64,000 bases of DNA from Metaphire vulgaris. Lineage: Eukaryota; Annelida; Clitellata; Crassiclitellata; Megascolecidae. Where the stretch lies: the NCBI GenBank assembly GCA_018105865.1, contig CM030867.1, positions 10,580,758-10,644,757 on the forward strand, read 5' to 3'. Position numbers and translations under genes: made by a program. The notes under the pieces are model-generated. The model was not told the DNA's origin. It ran no database searches and saw only the letters and a list, made by a program, of their open reading frames with translations. Shown one piece after another: positions 29,042 to 34,444 of the stretch (position 1 is the first letter of the stretch; every line of letters begins with the position of its first letter).

Positions 29042-29252
29042 CAGTAGCATTATGTTATTTACAGATATGTTATAACCCACCGAATTGATGGTGTGTGATT
29101 ATTAGTGTTTTGTTAAAGCGGTGTAATTGCCAACTGATTTCGATATTTTCTACGATTAATTTCTCGTTTTTGTGTCGTTTGAACAAGAAAGTTGTTTCAC
29201 CGGTGGATGGAGATGTTTTAATTTTTGCAATTTCGAAATCGGGGAGCGGCAG
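281..29252 (+). CDS. CACNA2D-like: Voltage-gated calcium channel alpha2/delta subunit (CACNA2D family), 5'-partial, multi-exon
   Basis: Alpha2/delta subunits are extracellular, membrane-anchored accessory proteins that promote surface delivery of CaV channels. Exons read: 281-350, 499-650, 1697-1771, 3511-3600, 4398-4508, 4785-4866, 6534-6583, 7511-7594, 8289-8345, 9010-9090, 9736-9810, 10513-10587, 11484-11555, 12237-12298, 12737-12807, 14676-14782, 17016-17130, 17568-17651, 18773-18876, 19056-19246, 20404-20466, 20801-20910, 22429-22507, 23210-23262, 23768-23823, 24976-25303 and probably 29188-29252. All have AG/GT borders and their phases chain, except between 12807 and 14676, where a short exon must be missing. 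The frame carries the family's VWA_N, VWA, Cache and cysteine-rich C-terminal blocks in the usual order. The signal peptide and first exons precede the window. Exon 499-650 is one base too long, a frameshift in the MIDAS loop. The TDG-x-x-x-TYD block resembles subtypes 3/4 more than 1/2, but the subtype is not settled. Confidence 0.93.
551..560 (+). other. One-nucleotide excess (frameshift) inside the MIDAS loop of the CACNA2D VWA domain
   Basis: From the phase-1 exon start at 499 the frame reads to LVDSS at 553 and then meets TGA at 578-580. From ATG at 561 the next frame reads [12 protein letters not shown] to a phase-0 donor at 651. The exon is 152 nt where 151 would join its neighbours. 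The break falls just after the first two serines of the DxSxS motif. It could be a sequencing or assembly error in a GC-rich stretch, or a real lesion. Because the 26 other exons look intact, an error seems likelier. Confidence 0.85.
867..956. repeat. (AAT)n followed by (ATT)n: a perfect inverted microsatellite
   Basis: The tract switches from AAT units to ATT units at about 910, so the two halves can pair as a hairpin of roughly 45 bp per arm. It lies in the intron after exon 499-650. A second (AAT)n tract follows at 1036-1133. Confidence 0.9.
1036..1133. repeat. (AAT)n microsatellite with an AGT-interrupted end
   Basis: About 22 AAT units, then AATAGT units, in a CACNA2D intron. It generates long spurious poly-Asn, poly-Tyr and poly-Ile frames. 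Confidence 0.9.
1772..3510. other. CACNA2D intron with a two-unit direct repeat and MITE-like debris
   Basis: 2375-2736 contains two diverged direct units of about 199 bp. Each starts AGCTGATTGCCCT and ends near CATTCCCAGTCATAA. 3120-3380 looks like a G/C-run-rich miniature element (GGCACGGGGG near its left end, CCTGGCAGTGCCACTG at its right). No exon was recognised. Confidence 0.6.
3751..3831. mobile_element. TTAA-bounded palindromic MITE, copy 1
   Basis: Starts TTAACCCCTTAACTGGG and ends CCCAGTTAAGGGGTTAA, 81 bp including both TTAA. TTAA targets with CCC/GGG ends are typical of piggyBac elements, so this is read as a piggyBac-like MITE. Confidence 0.85.
4065..4160 (-). repeat. SINE/LINE-tail-like repeat (copy of 61725-61795, opposite strand)
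   Basis: Holds TATAGTGCAGTAGACAAGG and AACAAGAGCGCTTAACACAG, the reverse complement of the sequence at 61725-61795, with a TTTATTTATT end that is the A-rich tail on the other strand. A dispersed retroposon 3' part is the likely source. Confidence 0.6.
4889..4969. mobile_element. TTAA-bounded palindromic MITE, copy 2
   Basis: 81 bp with the same ends as copy 1. It differs at a few sites (CTGAGTGCC for CTGGGTGCC) and lies 22 bp downstream of the exon ending at 4866. Confidence 0.85.
5060..5385 (-). mobile_element. tRNA-headed SINE
   Basis: On the minus strand, 5384 down to about 5310 reads as a tRNA-like head. It has a box-A-like segment around AGTGGTTAGCACACTGG and a box-B-like GTGGTTCAACTCCCG. 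A unique-looking body follows (GTCGGTGGAGGGAAAGGC near 5225-5245). Such RNA polymerase III promoter heads define tRNA-derived SINEs. The body boundaries are approximate. Confidence 0.75.
6167..6226. mobile_element. Mariner-like mini-palindrome with TA flanks
   Basis: 60 bp, CAGGGTGGTGCCAAAAAA at one end and TTTTTTGCAACACCCTG at the other, with TA on both sides. A relative sits at 46379-46457. TA duplication and a short TIR suggest a Tc1/mariner-derived MITE. Confidence 0.7.
6314..6471. mobile_element. Two TTAA MITEs joined head to tail, sharing one TTAA
   Basis: Copy 3 is 6314-6393 and copy 4 is 6390-6471. The TTAA at 6390-6393 serves as the right end of the first and the left end of the second. 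Copy 3 has the GGATATATCC core; copy 4 is diverged in its centre. Confidence 0.85.
6534..12807 (+). CDS. CACNA2D-like: CACNA2D exons for the Cache-like region
   Basis: Nine exons. 6534-6583 completes [19 protein letters not shown]. 7511-7594 encodes [15 protein letters not shown] and [10 protein letters not shown]. 8289-8345 encodes [19 protein letters not shown]. 9010-9090 encodes [19 protein letters not shown]. 9736-9810 encodes [19 protein letters not shown] and PDLRPK. 10513-10587 encodes [19 protein letters not shown]. 11484-11555, 12237-12298 and 12737-12807 follow ([14 protein letters not shown], then [16 protein letters not shown]). The order GVVGTDV, then [14 protein letters not shown], then YFFTDI is that of the double-Cache module of alpha2/delta subunits. 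The donor at 9091 is GTGCAC, weaker than its neighbours. Confidence 0.92.
6660..6915. mobile_element. MITE-like G/C-run element
   Basis: Resembles 3120-3380, 5715-5940, 14400-14600 and 17675-17920. These share GGCGTAGCCA- or CATGGGG-type left ends, a middle reading like AAATGTCGAAGTGCCCCC, and a right end with CCTGGnnnnGCC. The 122-aa frame through it is a chance frame. Confidence 0.45.
7256..7440. repeat. Duplicated ATT/CATCAT tract
   Basis: (ATT)n followed by TGTCATCATCATCATTATCA and TCTAATTATGTTTTTATC appears twice (about 7256-7350 and 7355-7422): a microsatellite with its flank duplicated in tandem. Confidence 0.8.
7617..7794. repeat. (AAT)n microsatellite cluster
   Basis: About 21 AAT units starting 22 bp after the splice donor at 7595, then AGT and AAT tracts. 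Confidence 0.9.
8346..9735. other. CACNA2D introns around exon 9010-9090
   Basis: Apart from the exon at 9010-9090 no coding signal was seen. A purine-rich stretch (GACAGACAGACA, GAGAGAGAG) occupies 9510-9640. Confidence 0.5.
10098..10188. repeat. (GAT)n microsatellite
   Basis: About 29 uninterrupted GAT/ATG units followed by degenerate GATGATATTAAAGAT copies to about 10290. Confidence 0.9.
10576..10615 (+). repeat. 20-bp tandem duplication across a splice donor
   Basis: AAAGTTCATGAGGTCAGTGT occurs twice without a gap, duplicating the last 12 coding bases and the GTCAGT donor of the exon 10513-10587. The first donor (10588) keeps the frame; the second (10608) adds 20 nt and shifts it. Confidence 0.95.
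11372..11459. repeat. (AT)n microsatellite, about 88 bp
   Basis: Pure AT repeat followed by ACACACA, ending about 24 bp before the exon that starts at 11484, so it sits where the branch point and upstream polypyrimidine tract would be. Confidence 0.95.
11754..11941. mobile_element. hAT-like MITE, CAGTGTTTTAT family, perfect 8-bp TSD
   Basis: Ends CAGTGTTTTATACAGGCCT and GTCTGGATAAAACACTG, flanked on both sides by CCACAGTA (11746-11753 and 11942-11949). The 8-bp duplication with CAG/CTG ends points to the hAT superfamily. Non-coding, 188 bp. Confidence 0.9.
12536..12640. repeat. (AAT)n then (GTT)n/(AGT)n microsatellite
   Basis: About 20 AAT units, then TTG and TAG runs, 97 bp before the exon at 12737. 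Confidence 0.9.
12808..14675. other. Intron expected to hold one missing CACNA2D exon; contains a foldback repeat
   Basis: The preceding exon ends in phase 1 and the next needs phase 2, so an exon of length 3n+1 should lie here; I could not identify it. 13408-13460 and 13610-13670 are inverted copies (CTTATGCATAGATTTTAA against TTAAAATCTATGCTCTTA) around about 150 bp: a foldback element. ATGAATCTACCTTTATATCA recurs near 13732 and 13916. (CAAT)n lies at 14342-14377. Confidence 0.55.
14676..25303 (+). CDS. CACNA2D-like: CACNA2D exons for the C-terminal ectodomain
   Basis: Eleven exons. The first (14676-14782) begins with one base completing a codon and reads [19 protein letters not shown], matching the YC block before the long helix. 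17016-17130 gives [19 protein letters not shown]. 17568-17651 gives [17 protein letters not shown]. 18773-18876 gives [19 protein letters not shown]. 19056-19246 gives [19 protein letters not shown] and [10 protein letters not shown]. 20404-20466 gives [19 protein letters not shown]. 20801-20910 gives [19 protein letters not shown]. 24976-25303 ends in TCDVCGK. This matches the second Cache-like unit and the cysteine-rich part near the alpha2/delta junction. The end of the last exon could be 25300 (GTTAGT donor) or 25303 (GTACGA donor); only 25303 keeps the frame into 29188. Confidence 0.9.
15297..16225. repeat. Tandem array of about 191-bp units ended by an inverted partial unit
   Basis: The marker TGCCAATACCATTCT starts units near 15303, 15491, 15683, 15875 and 16066. 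Units share GCAAAATTCTGAATGCCAAG, TGCCCTAATTTCTGAAAAAA and AGTGCTAGCCATTCACACG. At about 16170-16222 the reverse complement of the TGCTAGCC...TGTAGTTTA part follows directly, so the array closes with a foldback. Confidence 0.9.
16225..16345. repeat. Degenerate TACCCCTA-type short repeat
   Basis: Many imperfect copies of TACCCCTA and its complement GGGGTA directly after the 191-bp array. Confidence 0.7.
16490..16828. mobile_element. hAT-like MITE with internal triplication, perfect 8-bp TSD
   Basis: Left end CAGGGTTATTTCTCGGATTG, right end AAAAATATCCCTG, flanked by TCTTACAC (16482-16489 and 16829-16836). The left-end module (CAGGGTTATTTCT through TTATTTAGGGTACAT) is repeated three times. It belongs to the family of 30841-31026 and 31459-31637. 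Confidence 0.85.
17383..17430. repeat. (AAT)n microsatellite
   Basis: About 15 AAT units in the short intron between exons 17016-17130 and 17568-17651. Confidence 0.9.
17652..18772. other. CACNA2D intron
   Basis: 17675-17920 resembles the G/C-run MITE-like family (GGCGTAGCCATGGGG left, CCTGGTGGCGCCACCGAGTG right). 18500-18760 has several diverged copies of a TATTTTAAAACnnGATTGTG motif. No exon seen. Confidence 0.5.
19809..20068. mobile_element. hAT-like MITE, CAGRGGTRTT family, perfect 8-bp TSD
   Basis: Ends CAGGGGTGTTAAATTTAAG and CATTTGAATACCCCTG, flanked by TTCTAAAG (19801-19808 and 20069-20076). Interior words such as GGGCCGAATTG and TCTGGCCCATGTGCCACC are related to 32892-33343. Confidence 0.9.
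20224..20302. mobile_element. TTAA-bounded palindromic MITE, copy 5
   Basis: 79 bp with the GGACGGATATATCCG core typical of most copies, 102 bp before the exon at 20404. Confidence 0.85.
20484..20775. repeat. Retroposon-like repeat with GGCGCTATAGAAG ends, paired in inverted orientation
   Basis: CTTCTATGGCGCCACTGT at 20485 and GCGGCGCTATAGAAGTTTAAG at 20743 face each other; the second runs into AGATTAGATTTGAT. Other copies of the same 3' end: 22620-22745, 43340-43395, 49195-49245, 55980-56075 and 62765-62815. The conserved tail suggests one SINE or LINE-derived family. Confidence 0.6.
21120..21215. repeat. GTAAGTAAG-headed dispersed repeat
   Basis: Reads AGTAAGTAAGTAAAATCTCG, then TTTATATAGCGCTTTGGAA, then GTACAGTGGTAACTACTTAT. 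Sister copies are at 27247-27365, 52078-52175, 53272-53345 and 57794-57905, all plus-oriented, so a retroposed family is likely. Confidence 0.75.
21451..21855. mobile_element. MITE-like element with GGGGCTGTCCATTAAT inverted ends
   Basis: GGGGCTGTCCATTAATAATG near 21451 and GTAATTAATGGACAGCCCC near 21836-21854 form terminal inverted repeats. The flanks TTACCTCA and TCACCTCT match at 6 of 8 positions, weak evidence for an 8-bp target duplication. Confidence 0.65.
22053..22240. mobile_element. hAT-like MITE, CAGTGGCRGCTC family, perfect 8-bp TSD
   Basis: Ends CAGTGGCAGCTCCACAGG and CTGGAGCCACCACTG, flanked by ATATAAAC (22045-22052 and 22241-22248). Same family as 33095-33287. Confidence 0.9.
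22977..23056. mobile_element. TTAA-bounded palindromic MITE, copy 6
   Basis: 80 bp, left end TTAATCCCTTAACTGGG (one base changed), right end CCCCAGTTAAGGGGTTAA. Confidence 0.85.
23824..24300. repeat. Microsatellite block: (AAT)n, MITE, then (TAG)n
   Basis: The exon ending at 23823 is followed by GTGAGTT and about 24 AAT units (23830-23902), then a MITE (23911-24075), then about 200 bp of TAG/TGG triplets (24080-24297). The first donor bases are the only non-repeat part of the intron start. Confidence 0.9.
23911..24075. mobile_element. hAT-like MITE, CAGGGCGTGATTTG family, inserted in a microsatellite
   Basis: Ends CAGGGCGTGATTTGCAAG and CACAAATCACACCCTG. The flanks AGTAGTAG and AGTAGTGG match 7 of 8, though the site is itself repetitive. 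Family member at 25563-25743. Confidence 0.8.
24603..24771. mobile_element. hAT-like MITE, CAGTGTTTTAT family
   Basis: Ends CAGTGTTTTATCCTGACTCC and GCCTGGATAAAACACTG; flanks ATTATGGT and GATATGGT match 6 of 8. Confidence 0.8.
25563..25743. mobile_element. hAT-like MITE, CAGGGYRYGATTTG family
   Basis: Ends CAGGGTACGATTTGTGACC and ACAAATCGCGCCCTG; flanks CGTACAAG and CATACAAG match 7 of 8. The interior has runs of G on one side and C on the other. Confidence 0.8.
26005..27090. repeat. Composite array: conserved spacer alternating with (AAT)n tracts
   Basis: About ten tracts of 10-22 AAT units are separated by copies of one spacer. The spacer reads roughly ATCCTTTCACTGATTTTTTG, then GATTTTTGTAGTTACTCC, then ATGTCTTAAA. 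Some spacers are shortened or combined with TAGTACTAATAATGATATC. It lies in the long intron before exon 29188. Confidence 0.9.
27247..27365. repeat. GTAAGTAAG-headed dispersed repeat, second copy
   Basis: GGTAAGTAAGTTAGTAAAATC followed by GGAAATAGTAGTACCGCAGT; sister of 21120-21215. Confidence 0.7.
27434..27607. mobile_element. hAT-like MITE, CAGTGTTTTAT family, perfect 8-bp TSD
   Basis: Ends CAGTGTTTTATCCAGACTCC and CCTGTATAAAGCACTG, flanked by AGCTTAGT on both sides (27426-27433 and 27608-27615). Confidence 0.9.
27929..28051 (+). repeat. 5S rRNA-derived sequence (5S pseudogene or 5S-headed SINE)
   Basis: TGAAGTTAAGCAATGCTGAG and CATACTTGGATGGGTGACTG are close to the conserved box A/intermediate/box C region of metazoan 5S rRNA. 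About 120 nt in all follow the 5S order from GCAGCCCAC to GTACTGGCAGCAGAC. Several conserved positions are changed, so it is not a normal 5S gene. A (GT)n tract follows at 28065-28110. A SINE3-type retroposon head is the alternative to a simple pseudogene. Confidence 0.75.
28273..28352. mobile_element. TTAA-bounded palindromic MITE, copy 7
   Basis: 80 bp with the GGATATATCC core and intact TTAA at both ends. Confidence 0.85.
28983..29041. repeat. (AT)n microsatellite
   Basis: About 29 AT units, roughly 150 bp before the probable exon 29188-29252. Confidence 0.95.
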
Positions 29253-29637
29253 GTATTTGATTGGAATCTCATTGCAACTGTGTTCCGGTTAACCCCTTAA
29301 CCGTGTATTTAACTGTAACTCAATGTAAAATGGTCGGATATATTGGGGGTCCCCAGTTAAGGGGTTAAGCAGTTTCTTACATCTGGTGGTCCTGAGATTT
29401 GCCCGCTGTGTTGTGCCAAGGGGTGTACATCTTCAAATTCTATGAAACCCTTTTGAGTTAATTTGCCTATTGGCATGCATGGAAAACTGGCAATTTCTAG
29501 GGTTTGTTAACTTTTTGCCAAAAAACAAACCAACAATATATTTGGTGAAAATTTTTTGCTTAATCCCTTTACCGGACATAACTCTTATGTGTGTCCATTT
29601 TACATTACATTACAAATAAATGGGTTAATTGTAGAAG

Positions 29638-29668
<31 letters not shown>

Positions 29669-30063
29669 CCTTTATAATAATTACCTTTACCCCTAATTTT
29701 AATGATAAGTGATAGGGGTTAGTGTTTCTCTTTGAGAGTTGTCATTCCTAGTACGTACACTTGACATGAAATATTGAATGTAGTTTTTAGTCATTTTCAG
29801 AATTTCAGAATTTTGAATAAATTTGCTTTTATCTGTGACTGGTCGGTAGTTCTCTGTAGTGTTACGTGTGTCTGTACAGAATAATAATGAGTGTCCAGCA
29901 GCTTGTTACATTGGCGTTATCGCTGGTCCGTAATTGGCGTAATTGTGTAAACTTGAAATTGTTACTGTTACCGTATACAGAGTTGTGCTTGCGATTTTAC
30001 CGTGTATTGTGTATTAACAGGAGCCGTTCTTGTAAAGCCTGCAACCCCCACAAACAACCTTGA
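29188..30063 (+). CDS. CACNA2D-like: Probable CACNA2D C-terminal exons
   Basis: 29188-29252 reads [19 protein letters not shown], similar in layout to the segment after the CxxC of alpha2/delta proteins (a hydrophobic strand just before the next cysteines). It is in phase with a donor at 25304 and ends in phase 2 at a GTATTT donor. A candidate last exon, 30021-30063, follows an AG after GTATTA and reads RSRSCKACNPHKQP then TGA in the matching phase. This last piece is doubtful: it is short and has no hydrophobic or GPI-type tail. The true last exon may be elsewhere or lost. Confidence 0.45.
29289..29368. mobile_element. TTAA-bounded palindromic MITE, copy 8
   Basis: 80 bp; core changed to GGTCGGATATATTGG. 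It starts 37 bp after the exon end at 29252. Confidence 0.85.
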
Positions 30064-30424
30064 GGGGGAAACTAGGCACCGCTTTTCAGCCCTTTTGCTG
30101 TTTGCTTTATTCACGTATCTCCACAGTTTACCCTCCTCACAAATATCTACGGCTCTTCGCTGCTTTTCACGTCTCCACATGTCTTCTCACCAGGGTCGCC
30201 CCCAAAAAAAATAGGGGTTGGTTGGTTGCAATGGAAGTTGAGTTTGTATTTTTAAATTTGGGATTTACTTCAGAAAAACTGACTGGGAAGGATGGAGGGG
30301 TGGATGCTTTCTGTGGTAGATTGTGGGGCCTCCCAAAATATAAGGATGGCTTTGTGCTATGTGTATTTGTACAGGTATGCTGTATATTCTGCTCAGAATA
30401 ATTGTGTTATGTTCTATATATTCT

Positions 30425-30449
30425 ATGTATATATAGAATATATATATAT

Positions 30450-30510
<61 letters not shown>

Positions 30511-30530
30511 ATACTATACACTATATATAT
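30425..30530. repeat. (AT)n microsatellite cluster
   Basis: TATATATA tracts interrupted by ACTATA and GTTATACTATACAC. Confidence 0.9.
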
Positions 30531-30587
30531 GTTATGTTCTCCGTTATCTGAATAGACAATAAACAGAGCCTGTGTGAAAGTATCGAC

Positions 30588-30667
30588 TTAACCCCTTAAC
30601 CGTGTATTTAACTGTAACTCAATGTAAAATTGACGGATATATCCGGGATCCCCAGTTAAGGGGTTAA
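30588..30667. mobile_element. TTAA-bounded palindromic MITE, copy 9
   Basis: 80 bp, intact ends, GGATATATCC core. Confidence 0.85.
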
Positions 30668-30840
30668 TAGGATCCAAATTTTGTTCTTTGCTGATTGTTT
30701 GACTGTCCCTATTTTTAATTATTATTGGGCTTCGTCAAAAATTAACAGTTACCGTATCTTTGATTTCTCAAGCGTGCTGAATTAGACCTGTATTCTGTTA
30801 TTGAAAATTTAGAATTTGTAATACCGGGAACGTTACACTA

Positions 30841-31026
30841 CAGGGATATTTTATATTTTTACACCCCCTAACACCCCTCCAACACCCCCAATTTGAGGTC
30901 GACCCCAAGAAAAAGGGTAATGTGACAATGGTATGCATACAAAATGCATACTAATTAGCTCCGGACACCCCTTTCCCCAATTTGAGGTTGACACCCCCCA
31001 AATTCACAATCCTAGAAATATCCCTG
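30841..31026. mobile_element. hAT-like MITE, CAGGGATATTT family
   Basis: Ends CAGGGATATTTTATATTTTT and CCTAGAAATATCCCTG; flanks TTACACTA and TTACGCTA match 7 of 8. Confidence 0.85.
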
Positions 31027-31458
31027 TTACGCTAATATGTTAGGAAATGCGTGGAAAATTGACTTAGTACTTACGGTACATGTATCCCTGTTCATATATT
31101 GTATGGTTCCTGAAGCTTTGGTTTCATTATACAATACCATGATACTCTGAATACAGTGGTACTTTTCAATCATATTTGATGTTTCAGAGAATATTATTGT
31201 TTTGCTTCAGTATTCACATAAACAGTTTATTTGTTCATTATTTCAGATACAGTTTTTCAGCTAAGTATGGATGAGCCATTTACGACAATGGCTAGTACCA
31301 GCCTTGTGTTTTAAGTTCATGATAGAACCTAACCCACTTGAAGCCAAAGAGATTGTCATGTCATTTTGTTTGTTTTTAGGTATTCTGCATACTGCAAGTC
31401 TTCAGTACTTCAATTTATGAGACTTTTGGGGTACTAGTGAATGGTCTACAGTCTACAC

Positions 31459-31637
31459 CAGGGATATTTTTACACCCCCCAACATCCCCCCCCCCAATTT
31501 GAGGTTGACACCTCCCTAAAAATTGGTAATGTGACAATGGTATGCATACTGAATGCATACTTATTAGCTCCGGACACCCCTCCCCCAATTTGAGGTCGAC
31601 ACCCCCTCCCAAATTCACAATCCTAGAAATATCCCTG
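31459..31637. mobile_element. hAT-like MITE, CAGGGATATTT family
   Basis: Ends CAGGGATATTTTTACACC and TCCTAGAAATATCCCTG; flanks GTCTACAC and GTCCACGC match 6 of 8. The interior closely follows 30841-31026, including GGTATGCATAC and ATTAGCTCCGGACACCCC. Confidence 0.8.
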
Positions 31638-31680
31638 GTCCACGCCATATTTGCGTCTATTGGTACTCTGCATTAGTTCT

Positions 31681-31746
31681 ATATTAACGTATTATTATAT
31701 TAACGTATTATTATATTAACGTATTATTATATTAACGTATTATTAT
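31681..31746. repeat. Four-copy 16-17-bp tandem repeat
   Basis: ATTAACGTATTATTAT repeated four times. Confidence 0.9.
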
Positions 31747-32152
31747 CGTCCATCATAGAAGTCTGTTCTTTCCGTTCAGTTCGTCATTATTATATCACAA
31801 GCGGGTAGCTTAACGTGTTGCAGTTCAGTGGTTATTTATCTGTAGCATTAGCAGTTAACTGTGTGGTTAAATGATTGTTAATATCTTTTGTTTTTTTGTG
31901 GCAGTGTTTTAGCCGGTTGTGCGTAGCTCTATGTTCCGTGGGCGCGAGTCAGTTGTGTGCCATGCATTTCAAACCACTGACTTGTTACGTTTTTCAGCTA
32001 TGTCCGACAACTATTTTTTCGTGGACTGTTTTAAGGGTTCGTCCTTGAATCCAGTTATGGAAATGGGAACACTTGAGGGAGGGAGTGAAGGGGTAAATGC
32101 CTCTGCATTTTCCAATGTGTCTGGTTGCAGTATCAATTCTCATGAACACACA

Positions 32153-32162
32153 CACACACACA

Positions 32163-32201
<39 letters not shown>

Positions 32202-32225
32202 TGTGTGTGTGTGTGTGTGTTCATA

Positions 32226-32295
<70 letters not shown>

Positions 32296-32412
32296 TGGTT
32301 TTCGAGGAACTTTTCCAGGCCTCAACCGGACGAGTTAGCCACACAATTTCTTAATGTCTCCGGACACTTTTATTCATAAGACCTTCAGGGAATGAAGTAC
32401 CGAGGGCATAAA

Positions 32413-32457
<45 letters not shown>
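32153..32457. repeat. (CA)n/(AT)n/(GT)n microsatellite cluster
   Basis: (CA)n, (AT)n, (GT)n and again (AT)n in a row (32153-32292), then a 110-bp unique stretch and another (AT)n (32415-32457). Confidence 0.9.
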
Positions 32458-32462
<5 letters not shown>

Positions 32463-32891
32463 GTATACTTATTTATAAGTTTCTGCATGTGTTTACCACG
32501 CTTTCTCTATAATCCTTTCCACATTTCTTTCATCATCTTTAACTAACTAATTACCAGTTAACAGATTTTTAGGAGTAATATCTTGAAGTAATTTGTTGAG
32601 CTGATGTATGTTTGTTTTGTTTCCTGTGCTTTACATCTTGTCATATTGTTTATTTATGTAATTTATTTATTATAATATTTTATTCTTCATTTTTAAAGGT
32701 ATTTTGTTCTACAGAAGCATTCAACATGTAGCCACGAAACCATCTTTGAACCTCTACTAATGTTAATAGATTGTGTGATTTCAGAACTCTCGTTTTGTAG
32801 CATAGACTTAACCTACTTCTATTAGGCCCCTAAGTTCCAGCCTTTCCCCACTTTTTGAGAGCCTACCACAGGGAAGTGGGAAGGTATAAGG

Positions 32892-33343
32892 CAGAGGTAT
32901 TCAACTGGCGGCCCGCGGACTAGATCCGGTCCGCCAGGGGCCGTGAAATGGCCCGAGAAGATACTGAAATGATAAATAACTTTTCTAATACTTAACGAGA
33001 TATATTTAAATGCCTTGTTTTCAACTTACACGTTTTCTATTACTTATGAACTACATAATTTTAACTAAAATATTTTACACCTGACCCTTGGGCACAGTGG
33101 CGGCTCTAGGATTTGGCAAGTGGGGGGGGGGCCGTTAGGGTCGCAACTTCTAATCATGGGGGGCCAACCATTTGTTGTTTAATGTATGTAGCATTAAGTA
33201 TAGGGTCCCAACTGGGGGGGGCACTGGGGAGGCCAGGCACTCAATAGGGTGGCACGGGCCCCCTGCCCCCCGGTGGAGCCGCCAGTGCTTGGGCACCAGT
33301 CATAAAAATCTGGCCCTTCGTGAAATTTATTTGAATACCTCTG
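32892..33343. mobile_element. hAT-like MITE carrying a nested MITE
   Basis: Ends CAGAGGTATTCAACTGGCGG and TATTTGAATACCTCTG; flanks GTATAAGG and GTATAGGG match 7 of 8. Words such as GGCCCGCGGACTAG and GAAATGGCCCGAG match the family of 19809-20068. A second element (33095-33287) sits inside it. Confidence 0.85.
33095..33287. mobile_element. hAT-like MITE nested inside another, perfect 8-bp TSD
   Basis: Ends CAGTGGCGGCTCTAGGAT and GTGGAGCCGCCAGTG, flanked by CTTGGGCA on both sides (33087-33094 and 33288-33295). Removing it with one TSD copy rejoins the host MITE. Confidence 0.92.
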
Positions 33344-34440
33344 GTATAGGGATTACCCCACCCCAAAAAAAACATTTTTTTCATCCAGGTTAACGCCAAT
33401 GTTTTGAAGTGAAATTCTCTGCGCAGATACTGTAAAAGCTAACAGAAACTTCAACCAAGCAGATTTAGCATTGCACAAATTGTTAACCTATTTGTTTAAA
33501 ATTAGGTCATTTAAATCGAAAACACCTGTTAGCACGTTGACGTGTGCACTTCGCTGCCATTCCCTCCTATTTGTCACGTGACTCTGTTTGTGTTGTCGTC
33601 TGCTGTTCGCAGACCATGATTCACTTGTCTTTGCATAATTAGTTGTAACAGATTTTGTAGAATAGAATAAATATATAAGTTACGTCATGCTTTGCGGCAT
33701 CATTTGATTGCTGACACACAGGTACCCCAGTGTTTATCCTTTTTGGGAGGGGCGGGGCATTCCGCCCCCTCCCCAAGTTTGAAAACCCCCTAAATTTCTA
33801 TATGTTGCATTGGGGATGGAAATCCCCCCCCAAATGTGACGAGAGGTTTTTTATTTAGGAGAGGGAAAATCATAAGGATATAAGGATATGACCATATTCA
33901 GAAGAGCATTGGAGCATGTGGAGAAGAAGGGGAAGTAAGATAAGGAAGGATGTGATGGCCTTTTTTTGCTTGTCACCACTTCCGAGAAAAAAATTAATAT
34001 CGGTATGACCTTTTTGCTCAAGGTTTTTGGGCAGACAAACCTACCCCCTCCCCAACATTTAAAACTGATTTTATTCGTTCTAAGCAACTAGACTAGTCCA
34101 TGTTTACGAAAAATAGCTGGTCCCCATGATTAGAAGTTGCCACCACCACAACGCCCCCTCTTGCCAAATCCTGGAGCGCCACCACTTGGCTTAAATGAGT
34201 TTTCTTACCGAAAGCCGCATACCAAAATTCAAATAAGCCTACTATATAGGCCTATCTGAATGTATTGGACGCACTGTGCTTAGAGTAAGCCTCAGACAAG
34301 AATAAAGCTTTAATGCAACTTTGACGGCACGATTTTTATTGTCAAAAGTACTCTAAGACAATGCATATTGAACATTTCACTCGGCTGAGACTGCTGTCCT
34401 GAATGTTCAAGTGTTCATGATTATATTTTGTCTGATAGCC
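33344..34440. other. Intergenic sequence with MITE fragments
   Basis: 33725-34075 has a G/C-run element (CCAGTGTTTATCCTTTTTGG left, CCTACCCCCTCCCC right). 34110-34190 is a fragment of the CAGTGGCGGCTC family (TTGCCAAATCCTGGAGCGCC). No gene recognised. Confidence 0.5.
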
Positions 34441-34444
34441 CTAT

